DNA from: Balamuthia mandrillaris | Taxonomy: Eukaryota > Discosea > Longamoebia > Balamuthiidae | NCBI GenBank assembly: GCA_031835245.1 | Contig: JAVKOQ010000471.1 | Coordinates: 1-34,763, forward strand | DNA length: 34,763 bases | Direction: 5' to 3' | Part shown: one piece after another, positions 29,803 to 34,763 of the stretch | Position numbering within the stretch: the first letter of the stretch is position 1 | Layout: each line of letters starts with the position of its first letter | The notes under the pieces: generated by a model | The model's input: the letters and a program-made list of their open reading frames with translations, nothing else | What the model was told of the DNA's origin: nothing | Databases searched by the model: none | Position numbers and translations under genes: made by a program

Positions 29803-31620
29803 TCAAACTATGAGAAAAGAAGATTAAATAATTAAATTTCGTTGTGCTAAAGGCGGTTTTTTTCTAAAGATATTATATTTCAAGATTAAAATATAACAAG
29901 TAAAATAATTTAAGGAAATAATACTTGATGTTGAATAGCTCTTTAAGAAGCAGTGGAAATTTGAGAAGTGGATGTAAGGTGAATAGGTCCCCCAAATAAA
30001 GGTATTTTGTGAAATTTTGTCTTGAGATGTTGGTTGAAGAATATAATAATTGCCTCTCTTTCTCTCATACCAAGTCACATATGCAAACTTAGCTGTTAAA
30101 CAATCCACTTGGGCTAACCAAAATATATCTCTAGAACTTGAATTTGCAAATACACCAACGATTTGACCTACAAATGGTATATATGGTAAATATAATGCTC
30201 ATCCAGATATTTGCACAACTGGTGTTGAAGAGGAAGAAGAAGATAATGAAGATGATAATGAAGAAGATAATGATGCAGAAGATGTAGATGAAATGAGAAT
30301 AGAATGAAAAAGAAGGTTTGAAAAAGGATTGAGAGTTGTAATGTTAGGTTCATGAACCAATGAATCCTGTAACTAATGCATTTGCAATTAAGCAGTAGGA
30401 AGTAAGTAAGGCAAAGCAGCTCTTGTGTTCCCCAAAATATCATTGTCAATACTTTGGTTAGAAACAAAAGGAGGAAGGTAAAAGAGCTTGATATGCTAGA
30501 ACAAATTCATAATAACCATGCACATGTTGGAAAACCAACTATTATGACTTCTTGTCAACACTCTCCCTGATACCTCCAAATTTTCTCGCCCTTTTTATTT
30601 TCCCCTTTTCCTCATGACACATTCAAAGCACACACTTTGGTCCACACCCCTTTTCTTGTGAATAAACCCAGAGTCACTTATGTGCCGTCCCTTTCTTGAT
30701 TCGCAGGGTTATTCCCCATCAACACACAAAAAGCAATATGGAATCTGTTTTTGTTTTCACAATGGCAGTTGTCTGCTTGAAGACAAAGAGTAGAAGGATA
30801 GTATGGAAGTTGAGGAAGTAGGGTTGTAAGATAATGAAAAAGATGAAATATGATCACGTTGGCATCAGCAGAAAATGTTTTGAAGAAGTGCTGTAAATAT
30901 TGAATGTGTTGAATGGTTGATGATTCCAAAACACTTTAGTCCAAGTCACTTTCAGTTGTTCCAAGCTTTGGGAGGTATATAAAGATAAGGAAGTGGAAAG
31001 GCCTCTGTGTAATCAAGTATTAGGGACATAATTGATGCTGAAGAGGCTTTGGCTTCTATATAACAAGCATAGTAGACTTCTTTGTGACAACTAATTAGAT
31101 GTTGAGTCCATTGGAAAGATAGCTGCCTTCAATCTGTATTCATTTTGCATGCTTTGAACAATGAGACCAGTTTACAACAGGTATCACACTTGCCAAGGCG
31201 AGTAATCTATTTGATGAATGGCCAAGAAAAGATTTTTATTATAGTCATAACAAAAAAAAAAGGAGGAGAAAAGGTAATGATACTGAGTAAATCCTACCTT
31301 AGGAAAAGGAACATTGGCAAAATGTGTTATAATAAGTACACAAAAATCAGAGTAAAAAATCAAATGTCCTGTTTCTAACACTGTAGTTATGAAGGCCTCT
31401 TGAGTAAGAAAAACAGGTATGTAGATGGTGTCATCATTGGGCATATGTCTTCCATTGCCTTTCATGTTCATAAAGCATGTGGTACTCAGAAGTTCTTCCA
31501 CAACTTCCTTGTCCTCAAGCTGTCCAGCTCCACCCAAGTGCTCTTTAGCTGAGACATCCTTGACTGCTTACAATGGCATGCAAAGAATGGACGAATTCCA
31601 CAGCAAGTCCATGGGCGCAT
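29803..31620. other. AT-rich, gene-free stretch at the edge of a repeat block
   Basis: Base composition shifts to clearly AT-rich just upstream of the ATP-grasp/GGCT gene, and no host gene can be supported. A minus-strand fragment at about 29,920-30,195 reads like protein (see the separate entry). A plus-strand GAAGAT-rich acidic stretch lies at 30,228-30,305. A TATA-like 'GGTATATAAAGATAAGG' sits at 30,973-30,989. I could not identify element ends. The whole stretch is probably accumulated transposon debris. Confidence 0.5.
29920..30195 (-). pseudogene. Unidentified protein fragment, aromatic-rich, probably transposon-derived
   Basis: The minus strand encodes an uninterrupted segment including 'PFVGQIVGVFANSSSRDIFW', 'AYVTWYERKRGNYYILQP' and 'SQNTFIWGTYSPYIHFSN'. 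The regular hydrophobic/aromatic pattern looks like a real folded domain rather than chance, and a serine-rich low-complexity stretch lies upstream. I do not recognise the family; the setting suggests a mobile-element protein. No start codon or full gene can be defined. Confidence 0.35.
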
Positions 31621-31709
31621 TAATAATAACTTGGGGATGGTACTACTCTTCAAGAAGCACATTGAAGGAGGAGAAAGTTGCTATGGAATTCGTCCATTCT
31701 TTGCATGCC
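31575..31709. repeat. 26-bp perfect inverted repeat with 83-bp spacer
   Basis: Positions 31,575-31,600 and 31,684-31,709 are exact reverse complements (core ATGCAAAGAATGGACGAAT). The right arm runs into the coding-like part of the Ty3/gypsy fossil, so this is probably a fold-back rearrangement within the element. Confidence 0.85.
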
Positions 31710-33531
31710 TAAGAAGGATGCTGATGGTAACTGGACTTCAGCCCGTACCTGCATTGATCCACAAGCAATCAATTCTATCATTATGGATATCCACTTCCAC
31801 ATTCCTGGCCGCCACTTTACCTTATTCACAGACCATAAGGCCATATCCTATCTCTTTACTGCCAAGCATTCTTTGTTCATGCTTAATCACTGGGCCTTTT
31901 TGCTGCTCCAGTTTGACTTCAATATTGTCCACTGGCCTGGCGTCCAGATGGTTTTGGAAGATGTGCTTTCTTACCTCTACCTGCCCAACTTTTGGGAGGA
32001 AAATGGTTTGGCTCCACTAGTAGTTCCAAATGACATCAAAACCTTGGCTCCAGTAAAGAAGCAACGCAATGTTCCAAGAGTTCCTTCCTTGTCTGTGCTT
32101 GATGCCTCTGAGCATTCTCCAATTGCTCTATTAAGAGAACTTGTCCACTACATCAAGCTGTTCTTGGACAAAACGGCCCCCTCTTCCATGGAGGAACAAC
32201 AGGAGCTATTTTCTCATCTCCATCTCGCTGGCCATAAAGGTGCTGCCAATCTCTTCAACAAGGTATGGAATGAAGGTTTCTTCTGGCCTTCCCTTCAGGC
32301 TGATTGCTTTGATACTACCCATTCATGTGATGCCTGTCTTTGTTTCAACGTTGCCAAGCATGGTTTTCATCCTCTGAAAACCATCTCTGCCACTTTCCCC
32401 TTTGAACACGTTGCCCTGGACCTGTTTGGTCCACTCACTACCAATGAATCTGGCTTCTGTTTTGTTTTGGTGGTCACCAACATTGCCACCAGGTTCACCT
32501 TTCTCCACCCCTTGGTTAACTGGACAGCAGCTGCTACCACCAGTGCCTTCTATCGGGTCATATGTGATTTTGGCTTTCCCAAGATTGTACAGACTGACAA
32601 TGGCTCTGAGTTTGTCAATGAAACCATGGCTAATATCAAAGCTATTTCTGGCTTTGACCACAGATTTATTGCTGCCTACCACCTGTGAGCCAATGGTGCT
32701 ACTGAGGCCCATGTCAAGCTTGCTAAGTCTGCCCTTATGAAGCTGGTCTCTTCTGATTGGAGCCACTGGTCCACCTTCTTTCTGGCTGCCCAATTCATGA
32801 TCAATCAAAGGCTGACTTCCAGGCATAAATCGATGCCTTTTGAGCTCTTTCTTGGACGCACTGTCAACCTTCCAAGTGACTATTCCAATATGGAATCCAA
32901 TCCCATTTCAGAGGCTGACCACCTTGCACAGATTGCCAAGTTGCATTCTGTTGTCTGGCCTGCTGCTTTAAATACTCCTGACCTCTACAACCAGATCGTG
33001 TCTGTAGCACATAACTCTTCTGTTTCCTTGGTTGAATTCAAGCCAGGTGACACCATTATGCTTTGTTATTCTGCCACCACCTCCAAGATGGATCTGAAGT
33101 ATCTCGGCCCTTTCTTTATCAAATGCAGAACCAAGAGTGGTGCCTATATACTAGTGGATGTTACTGGCAACGAGTTGAAAGATTGTATCCCTCCTTCTCT
33201 TCTCAAGCTAGTTCCCTCTCTTTCCTCTGGTTCCTTGATACCTTAATCCTCTATTCCAGTTCTTCCTGATAAGATCGATATGGAATCTCAAGCCAGCCCT
33301 GATGGATCTGACAATGTTATTTCTGAGTCCAATGATGATGATGACAACTCCTCTAAGTCCTACAAAGTTAGCAAGGTGCTGGACCATCATGGACCCATCA
33401 ATTACTAGGAATACAAGGTCAGATGGAAAGATTATTCTCCCAAGTACGACCTCTGGATTCCAGTGAAGAACTTTGATGACCTTTGACCTGTCAACGCCTA
33501 TTGGAAGAAGCTTCATTCAAAAAGGGGGTGA
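31678..33531 (+). mobile_element. Fossil Ty3/gypsy chromovirus (pol remnant), plus strand
   Basis: Recognisable parts in order are a short reverse-transcriptase remnant, an RNase H segment (about 31,800-31,980), integrase with zinc-binding HHCC region and catalytic core (about 32,200-32,750), the integrase C-terminal region (about 32,850-33,230), and a chromodomain-like segment (about 33,340-33,480). This order is that of Metaviridae chromoviruses. A purine-rich tract resembling the plus-strand primer site is at 33,518-33,531. Gag and most upstream pol are not seen. The copy is broken, with at least three breaks, and looks old. Confidence 0.85.
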
Positions 33532-33800
33532 TGTTGTAAAACTCCAACATAGTAGCTCTTCTTTTTGCTGAGTTCTCCTTCTGCCATTAACCTGAGGAAA
33601 CTTCTCATCTTCCCCTTCTCCTTTCTTGATGTTTCCTTTTCTCTCTCTTTTCCATTTTATGCTTTGTTCTTTTATTGATCTTTCTTTTAGTTTAAATACT
33701 GCCTCTCCTTGTTTCTTCTTCTTTCCTCTTGGGACAACTTGCTTTCTTGTATTTTTAGTTTGAGCCTTTGTCCTTTTTTAATTGACTACTATTGCACTTG
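33532..33800 (+). mobile_element. Candidate 3' LTR of the plus-strand chromovirus fossil
   Basis: Sequence directly after the purine tract begins TGTTGTAAAA, a usual position and start for an LTR. The same decamer recurs at 33,799, near where the LTR could end. Pyrimidine-rich sequence with a TTTAAATA box lies between. No 5' partner LTR was found in the window, so the end is approximate. Confidence 0.4.
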
Positions 33801-33855
33801 TTGTAAAATAAGAATGGGAATGATAGCAGAGACAAAGTAAGTACAAGACCCGAAC

Positions 33856-34763
33856 TTATTTTACTAAAGGAATACAAGTAAAGTATTTTGTTGTAAGTTG
33901 TCCCAAGCAAGTGGAAGATGAAGAAGATTGTTTGAGGAGGTCCCAATAACACTTGATAAGCTTGGGAGCATGAACGTCTTTAGCGGGGATCCATTGGTTG
34001 TCTGAATGTGGGTAGCCTTTCCAGTGAACAAAGTATTCACATTTGTTGGCTGGGCCTTTGTGGTCAAGGATTTCGTCTATTTCATACTCATCTGGTGGGA
34101 GTTCATTGGTAGAATTGTTGGTTGAATACAACCTTAGGAATAAAAGAGTCAGTGACGAGACAAGAAGTGTATTCAAGAGAATAGAGGAAGGACAACGAGA
34201 GTGAATCTCCGACATTGCTTCAAAGTACACCGAGAGAAAAGGGAAAGAGGAGAAAGGAAGGATGGGGGGATATAAAAGAAAGAAGAGCTGAGGGTCCGGG
34301 ACGGATCCAACATGAGGAGTCTTGAGATAAGTGTTGGTGATTTTGCCAACAGAATCCTCAGGAGGGGCGCCGAGCTTCAGCTGGTTGGGGCTGAATTTGT
34401 CTGGGAGGGTAACACCAGTGCTGTCCTGGAGGAGGTATGCACCACCATGATTGCGGCGAATGACCGTGAAAGGGCCAGAGTACTCAGGAAGAGACTTGGG
34501 AGACCTGGGAGGTTTGCATAGCATGACTTTGGAGCCAGCAGTAAATTCGTGGAGTGGCTTGGAAGAATCATGTTGAGTCTTGATGTTGGAGCTGTGCTTT
34601 CGGGTAGAAGATGCTGATGCTGGGTAGAGGATATTGTGCATTTGCTTGGCGTTCTCCAAGAGGAGGGTTTTGGTAGGAAGCTGGGAGGAAGAATTAGAAT
34701 AGTCTTGTGGAGTGGTAGCTGAGTGACCGAAGAATAGTTGGAAAGGGGAAGACTTGTGATGAT
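33856..34763 (-). mobile_element. Second Ty3/gypsy chromovirus 3' part, minus strand, runs off the window
   Basis: The minus strand encodes the C-terminal part of an integrase (GPY/F-type module around 34,400-34,560) followed by a clear chromodomain (about 33,930-34,090, 'EYFVHWKGYPHSDNQW'). This belongs to a different chromovirus lineage than the plus-strand copy, judging by the dissimilar chromodomains. The portion inside the window reads openly, but the element continues past 34,763, so completeness cannot be judged. It faces the plus-strand fossil tail to tail. Confidence 0.8.

Overview
The window comes from the nuclear genome of a microbial eukaryote. The genes are split by short GT-AG introns (about 57-160 bp, a few longer; roughly 60 mapped by reading frame), use standard stop codons, lie close together, and carry typically eukaryotic domains: F-box/WD40, ankyrin-FYVE, RNF5/RNF185-type RING E3, FHA-PBZ, ABP-120-like filamin, CDC123-like ATP-grasp, and a tyrosine-kinase-like kinase. 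The mix (filamin gelation factor, FYVE, many-exon genes, chromoviral retroelements) would suit an amoeboid or flagellate protist, but the species cannot be fixed from the sequence alone. An intron-containing protease IV (SppA) gene is unusual outside plastid-bearing lineages and some protists.

Layout. From 224 to 15,886 eight genes all lie on the minus strand: F-box/WD40 protein, ankyrin-FYVE protein, an 82-residue charged coiled-coil protein, RNF5/185-like E3 ligase, SppA peptidase, FHA-PBZ DNA-damage-type protein, a membrane-anchored ZZ-finger/CBL-like EF-hand protein, and a CH-CH-filamin-repeat actin crosslinker. A 600-bp divergent region (15,887-16,486) with a tRNA-like Pol III unit and TGTCGACA palindromes separates them from three plus-strand genes (16,487-27,931): a 22-exon protein of about 1,600 residues that I do not recognise, a TauE/SafE-type (TSUP) transporter, and a tyrosine-kinase-like kinase. 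A minus-strand gene (27,990-29,802) then encodes a CDC123-like ATP-grasp domain fused to a gamma-glutamylcyclotransferase (AIG2/GGACT-like) domain.

From about 29,820 to the end the sequence becomes AT-rich and repeat-like and holds no recognisable host gene. It carries fossil Ty3/gypsy chromovirus pieces in tail-to-tail orientation (one plus, one minus), a 26-bp inverted repeat, and an unidentified minus-strand protein fragment.

The genes do not form one obvious pathway. The most notable single item is the ATP-grasp/cyclotransferase fusion, which pairs a predicted peptide-ligating domain with a domain family that opens gamma-glutamyl isopeptide bonds. Genome-scale features worth attention are the preference for GTACGT over GTAAGT at splice donors, the strong sense-strand pyrimidine bias of intronic microsatellites, and the recurrence of TGTCGACA upstream of start codons.
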